Assembly (NCBI GenBank): GCA_022842285.1
Contig: JALHPV010000045.1
Span: 1 to 33,372 of the forward strand
Origin: Kofleriaceae bacterium
GTDB taxonomy: Bacteria > Myxococcota_A > Polyangia > Haliangiales > Haliangiaceae
Reading direction: 5' to 3'
Length of the DNA stretch: 33,372 nucleotides
Made by a program: the position numbers and the translations under genes. Of the stretch, positions 16,284 through 24,439 are shown one piece after another; the first letter of the stretch is position 1; the number at the start of each line of letters is the position of its first letter. Under the pieces are notes generated by a model. That model ran no database searches. It was not told where the DNA came from and saw only the letters and a program-made list of their open reading frames with translations.

Positions 16284-16940
16284 TCAGTTCTTCAGCGGAA
16301 CCCAGAGCCCGTATTCGCCGAGGGCACGGGCCAGCTCGGCGGAGACATCACGCTTGCGCTGGAGCTTCGCCGGCGCCATCGACTCCATCAGGCGGCGCCG
16401 CGCCTCGTGCATGCGCCACGCGATCGTGCCTTCCGAGACGTCCTGCACGACCGCGACCTCGCCGTGGGACATGCCCTGCAGCGACACGAGGATGACGGTG
16501 GTGCGCATCTCGGCGGGGAGGCCGTCGAGCGCCCGCAGGAGGCGCGCGTAGGTCTCGCGGAGCTCGGTCGCCTTCGCCGGATTGGTACGCGAGTCGACCT
16601 GCACGGCGAGCTCGACGATGTCCTCGATCGAATCCTCGCCGCGGCGCAGGCGGTCCCGCTTCGCATTGAGCGCGCGGTTCACGGTCATCCGGTAGACCCA
16701 CGTGAAGAACTGACTGCGGCCCTCGAACTGGGGCAGGGCGCGATACGCCTTCAGGAACACGTCCTGCGTGATGTCGTCGGCCTCCGACGCCGAGCCGCTG
16801 ATGTGCAGCGCGAGCGCAAAGATGCGCTTGCGATACCGCGTGACCAGCGCGTCGAATGCGCGCGGATCGCCCCCCCGGGCCGCGTCCACGAGGGCATTCG
16901 CGGTCGCCGCTTCGCGCTGGGCTGCGGTCAGATGGGACAC
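16284..16940 (-). CDS. ECF RNA polymerase sigma factor (RpoE-like)
   Basis: The protein has 218 residues. It has a canonical ECF architecture. Region 2 includes ALVTRYRKRIFALALHISGS, DDITQDVFLKAYRAL and FFTWVYRMTVNRALNAKRD. Region 4 includes LPAEMRTTVILVSLQGMSHG, and the recognition helix is within VSEGTIAWRMHEARRRL. The start is a GTG at 16940 preceded by AAGGGAAC; an ATG 15 nt upstream is in another frame. It lies 57 bp after the CAP-domain lipoprotein on the same strand. That gap contains a short AT-rich stretch (around 16970-16990) that could hold a promoter, but I see no convincing -35/-10 pair. No anti-sigma factor is encoded next to it in the window. Confidence 0.93.
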   Translation of the reverse strand: MSHLTAAQREAATANALVDAARGGDPRAFDALVTRYRKRIFALALHISGSASEADDITQDVFLKAYRALPQFEGRSQFFTWVYRMTVNRALNAKRDRLRRGEDSIEDIVELAVQVDSRTNPAKATELRETYARLLRALDGLPAEMRTTVILVSLQGMSHGEVAVVQDVSEGTIAWRMHEARRRLMESMAPAKLQRKRDVSAELARALGEYGLWVPLKN

Positions 16941-16997
16941 GTTCCCTTGGACGCATAGCCTACGCCGAAGCTTTGAGATTTGTGTAACTACATGGTC

Positions 16998-17612
16998 CTA
17001 CTGGCATCCGACGGGCTTCACGTTGGCCTGGAACTGGCCCTCGTAGTTCCCGGGCGGGTCGTAGTTGCAGACCCAGATGTCCATGGAACACGTGACCTTG
17101 GCGCAGCCCACGCGCTCGGTCGCCTGCCAGACAACCTGGGTGAAGTGGCCGGTCTCCATCGAGAAGCCGCCCTTGCCAAAGTTGTAGAGCGAGACCTCGT
17201 CGTACCACATGGCCGTCGTCGAGGCGCCGTCGCTGGTCCCAGGGGTCCCGCCGGCCAGGTTCTCGCCGTACTGCGTCTGCGAGTGCTCGAACGCGCAGTT
17301 GTTGTTCTTCAGCGTGTTGGCCCAGGTCTGCGCTGCCGCGGTGAGCTCGGCCGACCACACCAGCGGCTTCGCGCAGTGCTTGGCCCGGACCTGGTTGTGT
17401 GCGTTCAAGAGCGACACCATCTCCGCCGGCACGCCATCGCCGCCGCCGTTCGCCCCGGCCGTGGGCGGCTGCGCCACGGAGTCAGCGCCACCGGGGGGAC
17501 CCTGGACGTAGCCCTCCTGGGGGCCTCCCTGCGGCGGGGGGGCACCGGGGGCCTGCTGGTCGGGGTAGATGGGCCCACACGCGGCCAGTGCAAATAGAAC
17601 AGCGACTCTCAA
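16998..17612 (-). CDS. CAP/SCP (PR-1) domain lipoprotein
   Basis: The CAP domain is clear: LLNAHNQVRAKHCAKPLVWS, AAQTWANTL, YGENLAG, the CAP1 motif GHFTQVVWQATERVGCA and the CAP2 motif VCNYDPPGNYEG. These include the conserved His and Glu residues and six or more cysteines that fit the family's disulfides. A Pro/Gly/Gln-rich linker precedes it. The start is uncertain. A TTG at 17612 gives LRVAVLFALAAC, a short but plausible lipoprotein signal (204 aa), while the frame is open to 17846 through the apaG region. I prefer 17612 because residues upstream of it are not signal-like. Bacterial CAP proteins are secreted and some bind lipids; the function here is unknown. Confidence 0.85.
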   Translation of the reverse strand: MRVAVLFALAACGPIYPDQQAPGAPPPQGGPQEGYVQGPPGGADSVAQPPTAGANGGGDGVPAEMVSLLNAHNQVRAKHCAKPLVWSAELTAAAQTWANTLKNNNCAFEHSQTQYGENLAGGTPGTSDGASTTAMWYDEVSLYNFGKGGFSMETGHFTQVVWQATERVGCAKVTCSMDIWVCNYDPPGNYEGQFQANVKPVGCQ

Positions 17613-17666
17613 GCGGCAAGCATGCCATGGCTTGCAACGCTTACCCAGCGGCGGCAGAGTCCGCGC

Positions 17667-18092
17667 GTGCAGACCCTCAGCGTCGCCGAGCCGATTTCCA
17701 CCGCCCTCACCGATGGCATCCGCGTTCGCGTCCAGTCGCGCTACCTCGCGGATCAGTCCGAGCCCGAGGACGATCGCTACGTCTTCGCCTACACGATCAC
17801 GATCTCCAACGAGGGCACGCGCACGGCGCAGCTCCGCACCCGGCACTGGATCATCACCGATGGACGCGGTTCCATCGAGGAGGTCCGCGGTGATGGCGTC
17901 GTCGGCGAACAGCCCCGACTCACGCCCGGTCAGTCCTTCCAGTACACGTCAGGCTGCGTCCTCTCGACGGCTGTCGGCACGATGCACGGCACGTATCGCA
18001 TGTGGCGCGATGACGGCAGCTTCTTCGACGCGACCATCGCGCCGTTCTCGCTCGCCTCGCCAGTTCGGGCCGCGGACGATCAAGCGAACTGA
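17667..18092 (+). CDS. apaG: ApaG-domain protein
   Basis: The sequence follows E. coli ApaG throughout. Recognisable segments are IRVRVQSRYLADQSEPEDDR, YVFAYTITISNEG, TRHWIITDG, EVRGDGVVGEQPRLTPGQSF, QYTSGC, GTMHGTYRM and a C-terminal FSLASP. It is a fibronectin-III-like beta-sandwich protein that in E. coli is linked to cobalt/magnesium phenotypes and Ap4A metabolism; its biochemical role is unsettled. The GTG at 17667 (141 aa) gives a length close to the family's ~125; an ATG at 17622 would add 15 residues that do not match the family. It is divergent from the CAP lipoprotein and 12 bp upstream of the next lipoprotein gene. Confidence 0.93.
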   Translation: MQTLSVAEPISTALTDGIRVRVQSRYLADQSEPEDDRYVFAYTITISNEGTRTAQLRTRHWIITDGRGSIEEVRGDGVVGEQPRLTPGQSFQYTSGCVLSTAVGTMHGTYRMWRDDGSFFDATIAPFSLASPVRAADDQAN

Positions 18093-18104
18093 TACGCTCG
18101 CGCC

Positions 18105-18971
18105 GTGTGGCGAAGGCTCGGCTTGACGGCAGTCGCGCTCGGCGCCTGTTACGCGCCCCAGCCCGCCATTGGTGTGGCCTGCGACCCGAGTCTCGATAAC
18201 TGCCCCGTCGGGCAAGCGTGCCTTCTCGTCGGGCCGGACTATCGCTGCTCCGACGGCACGCTCCAGCCGACCGATGCCCTCGCGGACGATGCGAGCCCCG
18301 ATGCCTTGGCCGACGGTGAAGGCCAGCCGGTGCTCGACGCGGATGTCGACGCTCCCATGCCGATCGATGCGTCACCCGGCTGGCGGCTCGTGCAGACGCG
18401 GTCCCGCCAAGGCAATTCTCCGCTCGCCATCGACGCGACAGAGGCCAACAGCTTCCTCATCGTCGCAGTGCAGACCGAGCTCACGCCCGCGACCGCCGTC
18501 GTCGACGATGGCAACAACCTCTACCGCCGAATCCCGAACAGCTTCGCCACGGAGTCGATGAGAAACCTCGGCATCGAGCTCTTCTACGCGCAGGGGGGAA
18601 ACGCGGGCACCACCGAGATCCGGGCGCTCGGCAACGTGATCCGGGCGACGACGCTGTACGAGGTCGCCGGCCTTCGCGCCGCCAACCCCGTCGTCGAGGT
18701 CGAGATCTTCTCCAACCGTCCGAGCACCCAGGTCCCCAGCGCGCCCGAAGTCGACACGACGGAGGTCGGTCAGTTCGTCCTCTCGATCGTGATCGTGGAG
18801 ACGACGGTGGTGCCGTCCGTCCAGCCCGCGACCTTCACCTTCGACCACAACACCTTCGGCAACGGGTACGCGCACGTCACCAGCAATACGGCGGCGGCGG
18901 GCCCCTATGCCGCCGTCTTCCAGCAACCGATCGGCGGTCGCTACTGCGGCGTGTCCGCCGTCTTTCAGTAG
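18105..18971 (+). CDS. lipoprotein of unknown function (Asp-rich linker, beta-sandwich-like C-terminus)
   Basis: The protein has 288 residues, with a GTG start at 18105. MWRRLGLTAVALGAC is a lipoprotein signal (Cys15). The next part, CDPSLDNCPVGQACLLVG...YRC, is a short disulfide-rich motif frequent in myxobacterial surface lipoproteins. An Asp/Ala-rich linker follows (ADDASPDALADGEG and similar, ~60-90). The C-terminal ~190 residues alternate hydrophobic strands (SFLIVAVQTEL, QFVLSIVIVETTVV, YAAVFQQPIGG) and are likely a beta-sandwich. I do not recognise a named family. It is 12 bp downstream of apaG and convergent with citrate synthase (9 bp between stops). Confidence 0.75.
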   Translation: MWRRLGLTAVALGACYAPQPAIGVACDPSLDNCPVGQACLLVGPDYRCSDGTLQPTDALADDASPDALADGEGQPVLDADVDAPMPIDASPGWRLVQTRSRQGNSPLAIDATEANSFLIVAVQTELTPATAVVDDGNNLYRRIPNSFATESMRNLGIELFYAQGGNAGTTEIRALGNVIRATTLYEVAGLRAANPVVEVEIFSNRPSTQVPSAPEVDTTEVGQFVLSIVIVETTVVPSVQPATFTFDHNTFGNGYAHVTSNTAAAGPYAAVFQQPIGGRYCGVSAVFQ

Positions 18972-18980
18972 CCCGAGCGG

Positions 18981-20288
18981 CTAGCGCTGGTCGAGCGGGA
19001 CGTACTTCCGCTCGGTCGGACCCGTATAGATCTGGCGCGGACGGCCGATCTTCGTGTCCTTGTCCTCGACCATCTCCTTCCAGTGGGCGATCCAGCCGGG
19101 GAGGCGACCGAGGGCGAACATGACGGTGAACATGTTCGTCGGAATGCCGAGGGCCCGGTAGATGATGCCCGAGTAGAAGTCGACGTTCGGGTAGAGCTTC
19201 TTCGAGATGAAGTAGTCGTCCTTGAGCGCGACCTCTTCCATCGACTTCGCGATGTCGAGGAGCGGATCGGTCACGCCCATGTGGGTCAGGACCTCGTCGC
19301 ACATCTTCTTCAGGATCTTCGCGCGCGGGTCGAAGTTCTTGTAGACGCGGTGACCGAAGCCCATGAGGCGACGGTTGTCCTTCTTGTTCTTCACGTCCTC
19401 GATGAACTTCTTGCCGTCGATGCCGGAGGCCTTGACCTCTTCGAGCATCTCGATGACGGCCTGGTTCGCACCGCCGTGGAGCGGTCCCCAGAGGGCCAGG
19501 ACGCCGGCAGCGATGGAGGCGTAGAGGTTCGCGCCGGAGCTGCCGACCATGCGCACCGTCGACGTGGAGCAGTTCTGCTCGTGGTCGGCGTGGAGGATGA
19601 AGAGCTGGTTGACCGCCTTCTCGAAGATCGGGGAGACGACGTACTCCTCGCTCGGGACGGCGAACATCATGTGCAGGAAGTTCGCGCAGTACTTGAGCGA
19701 GTTCTTCGGGTACATGAGCGGCTGGCCGATGCTCTTCTTGTAGGCGAAGGCGGCCAGCGTGCGGACCTTCGAGAGGATCCGCGTGATGTGCAGGTCGATG
19801 TCCGAGTTCCGGTCCATCGTGTCCGGGTAGTACGTCGACATCGACGTCACCATCGAGGAGAGCACCGCCATCGGGTGCGCCGTCTGCGGGTACCCGTTGA
19901 AGAAGTGGTGCATGTCCTCGTGGATGAGGCTGTGCCGCGTGAGCTGCTGGCCGAACGCCTCGCGCTGCTGCTTGTTCGGCAGCTGGCCGTTGATCAGCAG
20001 GTAGCTGGTCTCGACGAAGTCGCTCTTCTCGGCGAGCTCTTCGATCGAGTAGCCGCGGTAGCGCAGGATGCCCTGCTCGCCATCGAGGTACGTGATCGCG
20101 CTCGTCGTCGAGCCCGTGTTCATGTAGCCCGTGTCGAGCGTGATGAACCCGGTCTCCGCGCGCAGGGCGCGGATGTCGACCGCGGATTCGTTCTCAGAGC
20201 CGACGATGACAGGGAGGTTGGACTCCTTGCCACTCGGCAGCGTCAACTTCGCGGTGCCTTTGGTCTCAGCGGCCATGTCGGAATTCAT
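18981..20288 (-). CDS. gltA: citrate synthase
   Basis: This enzyme condenses acetyl-CoA and oxaloacetate to citrate, the entry step of the TCA cycle. The protein has 435 residues, the usual length of the bacterial GltA type. The catalytic triad is visible: H271 in WGPLHGGANQ, H313 in GFGHRVYKNFDPRA and D370 in NVDFYSG. LHADHEQNCSTSTVR and the C-terminal GRPRQIYTG are also family signatures. ATG codons at 20288 and 20276 are both possible; I keep the first. The gene is transcribed leftward as a single unit, 77 bp after the stop of an outer-membrane-type protein, with a hairpin in between. It is convergent with the lipoprotein gene ending at 18971. Confidence 0.97.
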   Translation of the reverse strand: MNSDMAAETKGTAKLTLPSGKESNLPVIVGSENESAVDIRALRAETGFITLDTGYMNTGSTTSAITYLDGEQGILRYRGYSIEELAEKSDFVETSYLLINGQLPNKQQREAFGQQLTRHSLIHEDMHHFFNGYPQTAHPMAVLSSMVTSMSTYYPDTMDRNSDIDLHITRILSKVRTLAAFAYKKSIGQPLMYPKNSLKYCANFLHMMFAVPSEEYVVSPIFEKAVNQLFILHADHEQNCSTSTVRMVGSSGANLYASIAAGVLALWGPLHGGANQAVIEMLEEVKASGIDGKKFIEDVKNKKDNRRLMGFGHRVYKNFDPRAKILKKMCDEVLTHMGVTDPLLDIAKSMEEVALKDDYFISKKLYPNVDFYSGIIYRALGIPTNMFTVMFALGRLPGWIAHWKEMVEDKDTKIGRPRQIYTGPTERKYVPLDQR

Positions 20289-20340
20289 ACCCGATCTAGG
20301 ATGCTTCGACGCACCGCAGCGGCGCCCTTTTTTCCTCCCA

Positions 20341-20360
20341 CCGCTCGCGAATGTGAGCGG
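20341..20360 (-). terminator. hairpin after the outer-membrane-type gene (possible terminator)
   Basis: On the minus strand CCGCTC-ACATTCGC-GAGCGG forms a 6-bp stem with an 8-nt loop, beginning 5 nt past the stop at 20366. It is followed by a purine-rich tract with six A rather than a T-run, so intrinsic termination would be weak. It may separate this gene from gltA. Confidence 0.35.
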
Positions 20361-20365
20361 CGCGC

Positions 20366-21535
20366 TTACTCGAGGGAGACCACGGCTGCGCGACCGAACG
20401 GTGTGTTGAACCGATACGTGTAACCGATCGACACGTTGGCGGCGAACCCACCCGTCTCGGTCAGCGCCGCACCGGCGCCGCTCATGAACGACGGCGTCGC
20501 GAGCGCCTTGGAGTACACGTTCGCGCCGAGCGCGAGGCCGATGACGTGCTCGTTGCGAACGCCGAGCGCGAGGTCCGCGCGAATCTCTGCGCGGCCACCG
20601 ACGCCCATGTACTCGAAGGTCTCCGACGAGGTGCCATCGCCATTCGCGAACTCACCGTCGGGGTTGAACATCGCGAGATTGACACCGACGAGCGGCGTGA
20701 GGCAGAGGCGGCTCGTGTTCGGCGGACAGATGTGCTTGTAGAGCGCGGCGCCGATATCGACGATTGAGAGGTCGTTCTCGTTGCCAGAGTCATCCTCGCC
20801 GGGGGCGAGCTGGGTGTACGAGAGCCAGCCTTGCGCGCCGACGCGTGAGGCCTGGTTCAGCATGTAGTCGCTCTTCACACGGAAGCCGCCCGAGGCGGTG
20901 CCGAACGCACCCTCCTCACCCATCTGCCCGCCACCGGCGTAGAGATCGACGCCGAGCGACCACATGTACTTGCCGCGGTCGGGCTTCTGCGCCTGGTAGA
21001 GGTTCACCTGGGGGCGCGCGCCGACGACCTCGGGCTGCGGGCCAGGGCCGGGACCGGGGCCGGGGCCGGGGCCGGGACCAGGACCCGGGCCAGGGTTGCT
21101 CGGATCGATCCCGGGGCCGGGACCGGGGTTGTTGGGGTCGATCGACGGATCGCCACCACCACCGCCGGCGGGCTCGAGCGAGAGGCCTTGCTTGGCCGCC
21201 TCCTCTTTGATCTTCGCGATGAGCGTGTCGGCCTTCTCGGCCTGCTCGGGCGACGGGCTCGAGTTCTTCACGTTGTTGCAGGCGGTGAGCGCCTGCGAGA
21301 ACCGACCGCCCTGGAAGTAGGCGGTGCAGAGGTTCATGAAGTACTTGGGCTCGTTGGTGCGAGCAGCGGCATCGCGGAACTTCTCCGCGGCCTCGTCGTA
21401 CTTCTCGTCCATCATGAGTGCCTTGCCGTCGGCGTTCGCCTGGTCAGCGAGTGCGGCCTGGCTCTGCGCGAATGCAGGCGATGAGAGAGCAGCGACGGCG
21501 AGCAGCGACGCGGCTGCAACCTTGGTACGGATCAT
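20366..21535 (-). CDS. outer-membrane-type protein with helical N-domain, Pro-Gly linker and beta-barrel-like C-terminus
   Basis: The start is decided by the ribosome binding site: GGGGAGG sits 8 nt before the ATG at 21535 but only 2 nt before the ATG at 21541. The protein (389 aa) begins with a signal peptide ending AFA-QSQ. Residues ~22-120 are helical and TPR-like (ADGKALMMDEKYDEAAEKFR, YFMNLCTAYFQGGRFSQALT). A linker of repeated Pro-Gly units (about ten consecutive PG pairs) follows. The C-terminal ~200 residues alternate strands and end in an aromatic-rich motif (IGYTYRFNTPFGRAAVVSLE), consistent with a small outer-membrane barrel. The exact family is not recognised. TPR and linker would be periplasmic, with the barrel in the outer membrane; the topology is inference. 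Confidence 0.82.
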   Translation of the reverse strand: MIRTKVAAASLLAVAALSSPAFAQSQAALADQANADGKALMMDEKYDEAAEKFRDAAARTNEPKYFMNLCTAYFQGGRFSQALTACNNVKNSSPSPEQAEKADTLIAKIKEEAAKQGLSLEPAGGGGGDPSIDPNNPGPGPGIDPSNPGPGPGPGPGPGPGPGPGPQPEVVGARPQVNLYQAQKPDRGKYMWSLGVDLYAGGGQMGEEGAFGTASGGFRVKSDYMLNQASRVGAQGWLSYTQLAPGEDDSGNENDLSIVDIGAALYKHICPPNTSRLCLTPLVGVNLAMFNPDGEFANGDGTSSETFEYMGVGGRAEIRADLALGVRNEHVIGLALGANVYSKALATPSFMSGAGAALTETGGFAANVSIGYTYRFNTPFGRAAVVSLE

Positions 21536-21603
21536 GAGCATTTCCTCCCCGAGTGCGGGCTCCCGTTGACGGACGGAGAGCACGCGCAAAGATTCTAACA
21601 CTT

Positions 21604-22908
21604 CTACGGAGTCGCGAGCGCCAGCGTCCCCTCGCGATCCCCGTCACGCGACATGGCAGTCTGCGGACCGAGGGCGCGGTCGATCAACTTGCGGGCGGCC
21701 TCGTGGCCGCGCAGCCACCAGTCCTCGGGGTTGCCGAGGAGGACCGACACGATGATCTGGGGCTTGTCCGCCGGCGCAAAGCCGACGAACCACGAGTGCT
21801 CGATGTAGAACGGCGAATCCGTCGTGAGGGTCCCCGTCTTCCCGGCGACGCGGTAGCGGCCCTTGCCGCCCCGGAACGACCGGGATGCCGAGCCGTCGGC
21901 GCAGGTGCCGACCATCATCTTGGCGACGGCGTCCGCGGCCGACGCGTCGATCATGCGCCGACCGGGAGCGACGGGCACGGGCTGGCCGTCGATCTTGGCG
22001 ATGAGGCGAGGCGCCGGCTGCTGGCCAGCGTTGGCGAACGTGGCCGCCAGCAGCGCCCCGCCGAGGACCGACAGCTTCGCGCCATGAAAGCCGGCGGCCG
22101 CCTTGGCGAATTCGAGATCGTGCTGGTCGGGTAGGGCGAGCTCGCCGGCCGTGCCGTCGAGGCTCGGAATGCCCAGGATCGTCGGAGCCGACCACCCGAG
22201 CGCCTTCGCTTCGGCCTCGAGGGTCTGGGGGACGAGCTTCTGGTAGGCGAGCTTGCCGAGGATGGCGTTCTGCGAATGTCCGACGCCGAAGGCGAGGTTC
22301 TCGCAGCGGTTGTCCTTCTTGCTGTCGGCGAGGTTCGACTCCATCACGGAGCGAATGCCGCCGTGGTAGCAGACGCTCGCCTCGGGATCGACGCCAGCAT
22401 GGACGAGCGCGGCCGCCGTCACGAGCTTGAAGACCGAGGCCGACGGGGCCCACACGGAGGTCGCCAGGCGCGGGTCGGAGATGCCGTCCTTGCCGCCGGT
22501 GGTGGCCTCGGTGCGGCGACCCGCGAGGGCCAGGATGCGACCGTCGGGGGCCATCGCGACGATGGCGCCGCGGGGGACGCGGGACTGGTTCAGCAGCGAC
22601 TCGGCGAGCTCCTGGAGCTGCGGGTCGAGGGTGAGCTCCGCGAGCTTGCCGTTGGGCAGCTGCGCGAAGTAGCGGTCACCGTCGCGCAGGATTCCGTCAG
22701 GATCGGCCGCCTCCACCTTGGCGCTGCCAGCCGGCGCCACGCCGGGCACCGCGGGAGCCATGACGGCCGCGGTGGTGGTCTGGATGGCGGTCTCCGCCAG
22801 CGCCGCGCCATCGATCCGGACGGGCGGCGGCGCGTCGTTCGAGTCGAGCAGGGTGAGGCCGCCGGCGGCCGCAACCGCGCCGAGGAGGAGGACAACCGAG
22901 CGACGCAT
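21604..22908 (-). CDS. penicillin-binding protein, transpeptidase domain only
   Basis: The protein has 434 residues. MRRSVVLLLGAVAAAGGLTLL is an N-terminal membrane anchor, followed by an Ala/Thr/Pro-rich spacer. The serine transpeptidase motifs are complete: SxxK as S158-V-F-K161, SxN as S212-Q-N and KTG at 357-359 (AGKTGT). AIVAMAPDGRILALAG before SxxK is typical of this family. It lacks the large dimerisation domain of FtsI/PBP2 enzymes. It therefore looks like a short single-domain PBP acting on peptidoglycan in the periplasm, as a cross-linking or D,D-carboxypeptidase-like enzyme. The gene starts in a short AT-richer divergent gap shared with the lipoprotein at 22982. The outer-membrane-type gene follows on the same strand after 68 bp. 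Confidence 0.9.
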   Translation of the reverse strand: MRRSVVLLLGAVAAAGGLTLLDSNDAPPPVRIDGAALAETAIQTTTAAVMAPAVPGVAPAGSAKVEAADPDGILRDGDRYFAQLPNGKLAELTLDPQLQELAESLLNQSRVPRGAIVAMAPDGRILALAGRRTEATTGGKDGISDPRLATSVWAPSASVFKLVTAAALVHAGVDPEASVCYHGGIRSVMESNLADSKKDNRCENLAFGVGHSQNAILGKLAYQKLVPQTLEAEAKALGWSAPTILGIPSLDGTAGELALPDQHDLEFAKAAAGFHGAKLSVLGGALLAATFANAGQQPAPRLIAKIDGQPVPVAPGRRMIDASAADAVAKMMVGTCADGSASRSFRGGKGRYRVAGKTGTLTTDSPFYIEHSWFVGFAPADKPQIIVSVLLGNPEDWWLRGHEAARKLIDRALGPQTAMSRDGDREGTLALATP

Positions 22909-22981
22909 CCTGCCCGGATGTAGCCTTATCTAGGCGCCGGCACAAGATTCTTTCATTTGCATCGGGTAGCTTCGCCCAGGC
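22909..22981. promoter_or_regulatory. AT-richer divergent intergenic region, likely holding promoters
   Basis: These 73 bp separate the divergent PBP and lipoprotein starts. The stretch around 22940-22965 is clearly richer in A/T than the surroundings (AAGATTCTTTCATTTGCAT), as expected for promoter DNA in a high-GC genome. I could not fix -35/-10 elements with acceptable spacing for either direction. Confidence 0.4.
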
Positions 22982-23473
22982 ATGAGGTGGCCCCTCGCTC
23001 TCCTCTTCGTCGCGGCTTGCAGCAAGAGCAAGCCGCCCGAGGGCCCCCGCGTGATGCCCACGCCGACCATCCAGGTCGGGGCGTGCGGGGAGCCCGGCAA
23101 GGACGGCGTCACGAGCAGCAACCCCACGCTCGACCGCGCGGACCGCGACCTCGATGGCGATGGCTCGCTCGAGACGATCGTCGTGGACCGCTCGATGTGC
23201 ACATCCGAGGGCAACTGCTACTGGAACGTGTTCCTGCCGCCCAAGGCGGGCGTCTCCGAGTGTTCGCGCTACGCCGGGACCTTCGAGGCGGCCGCGCTCG
23301 AGCCGCTCGCGACCCAGGGCGAGGATCGCATGACGGATGTGCGGGGCTACTGGAACCTACACGGGGACCGGTTGCTGCTTCAGTCGTATCGCTTCATGCG
23401 TGGTGGCTACCTGCTGGTGGATGCGCTGCAGTGCCGGCGCGAGTCCGACGATCGCCTCGTCTGCGCCGAGTGA
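22982..23473 (+). CDS. small lipoprotein of unknown function
   Basis: The protein has 163 residues. MRWPLALLFVAAC is a short lipoprotein signal (Cys13). The mature part has ADRDLDGDGSLETIVVDR, a D-x-D-x-D-G-like acidic loop followed by a strand, as in FG-GAP/VCBS or EF-hand-type calcium loops. Several cysteines follow (MCTSEGNCYW, ECSRYAG, LQCRR, LVCAE) that could form disulfides. No family is recognised. It is divergent from the PBP. The next gene on the strand begins 75 bp later, after a hairpin and a direct repeat. Confidence 0.72.
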   Translation: MRWPLALLFVAACSKSKPPEGPRVMPTPTIQVGACGEPGKDGVTSSNPTLDRADRDLDGDGSLETIVVDRSMCTSEGNCYWNVFLPPKAGVSECSRYAGTFEAAALEPLATQGEDRMTDVRGYWNLHGDRLLLQSYRFMRGGYLLVDALQCRRESDDRLVCAE

Positions 23474-23522
23474 GCCCGGTCAAAAGCGCCGCTGAAGGGC
23501 GGCGCGGTTCGAGTGAGCCCGG
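23468..23522. repeat. 12-bp direct repeats flanking a perfect 7-bp hairpin
   Basis: GAGTGAGCCCGG occurs at 23468-23479 and again at 23511-23522. Between them GCGCCGC (23486-23492) and GCGGCGC (23499-23505) form a perfect 7-bp stem with a 6-nt loop. The left repeat overlaps the stop codon of the lipoprotein gene. The hairpin may stabilise or end that transcript, although no T-run follows. The repeat could also be the footprint of a small insertion. Confidence 0.5.
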
Positions 23523-23548
23523 CGTAATTGGGTTATGATTCTGGCTGG

Positions 23549-24433
23549 GTGAGCGATACGGGGCGCAACAAGACGGTCGTCACTGCGATCTCGAAGATCA
23601 GTGACCGGCCCGTCGCCAAAGAAGCCTGCCTGGTCGTCATCTACGGGCTCGAGCTGGGCAAGAAGTTCAACCTGAACCGCCCCCAGATCATCATCGGACG
23701 CTCGTCCAAGGCCGACATCCAGATCGATCAAGAGGCCGTCTCTCGCAACCACTGCAAGATCATCAACACCGGCAACGCGATCATGCTCCGCGACATGGGG
23801 TCCACGAACGGGACCTACGTCAACGACGAGATGATCGACGAGTACGTGCTGCGCGACGGCGACTTCATCAAGGTCGGGCGCTGCATCTTCAAGTTCCTCA
23901 GCGGCAACAACATCGAGAACGCCTACCACGAGGAGATCTATCGCCTCACCACGGTCGACGGACTCACACAGGTGTTCAACCGCCGGTACTTCGTGGAGAC
24001 CCTCGAGCGGGAGATCGGGCGTGCGCTGCGGTACCGGCGCGACCTCTCGCTGATCATGTTCGACATCGACCGGTTCAAGGGCATCAACGACAGCTTCGGC
24101 CACCTCGCGGGCGATCACGTACTGAAGCACCTGGCATCGGTGATCAAGACGCGCATCCGCCGCGAGGACGTGCTCGCGCGTTACGGCGGCGAGGAGTTCG
24201 CCATCGTCCTCCCCGAGATCGACCACTACAACGCGATGCAGTTTGCCGAGAAGATCCGCAAGCTCGTCGAGGTCGCCGAGTTCAAGTTCGAGGACGCGAT
24301 GATTCCGGTGACGGTGTCGATCGGCGTGTCGAGTCTGCGCGGTGAGATCGAGGATGCGCTCGAGTTCATCAAGCAGGCGGACACGCACTTGTTTGCGGCC
24401 AAAGAAGGCGGCCGTAACCGCGTGATGGGATAG
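23549..24433 (+). CDS. FHA-GGDEF diguanylate cyclase
   Basis: This protein would make cyclic di-GMP from two GTP, under control of an FHA phosphothreonine-binding domain. With the GTG at 23549 it has 294 residues; a TTG at 23528 is possible but adds a non-conserved stretch. The FHA domain (about 25-118) has [18 protein letters not shown] and [10 protein letters not shown]. The GGDEF domain (about 133-294) has the metal-binding FDIDRFK and the active motif GGEEF (213-217). It also has a canonical inhibitory I-site RRED (204-207) exactly five residues before GGEEF, so it is predicted to be active and feedback-inhibited. There is no membrane segment. The histidine-kinase gene starts 6 nt after its stop. 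FHA points to input from a Ser/Thr kinase. Confidence 0.93.
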   Translation: MSDTGRNKTVVTAISKISDRPVAKEACLVVIYGLELGKKFNLNRPQIIIGRSSKADIQIDQEAVSRNHCKIINTGNAIMLRDMGSTNGTYVNDEMIDEYVLRDGDFIKVGRCIFKFLSGNNIENAYHEEIYRLTTVDGLTQVFNRRYFVETLEREIGRALRYRRDLSLIMFDIDRFKGINDSFGHLAGDHVLKHLASVIKTRIRREDVLARYGGEEFAIVLPEIDHYNAMQFAEKIRKLVEVAEFKFEDAMIPVTVSIGVSSLRGEIEDALEFIKQADTHLFAAKEGGRNRVMG

Positions 24434-24439
24434 CTCTCC

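Noticed and set aside
16957-16987. Promoter upstream of the RpoE-like sigma gene (TTACAC ... TAGGCT on the minus strand)
   Set aside because: Spacing of 19 bp between boxes is too long and the match is poor; only an AT-rich stretch can be claimed.
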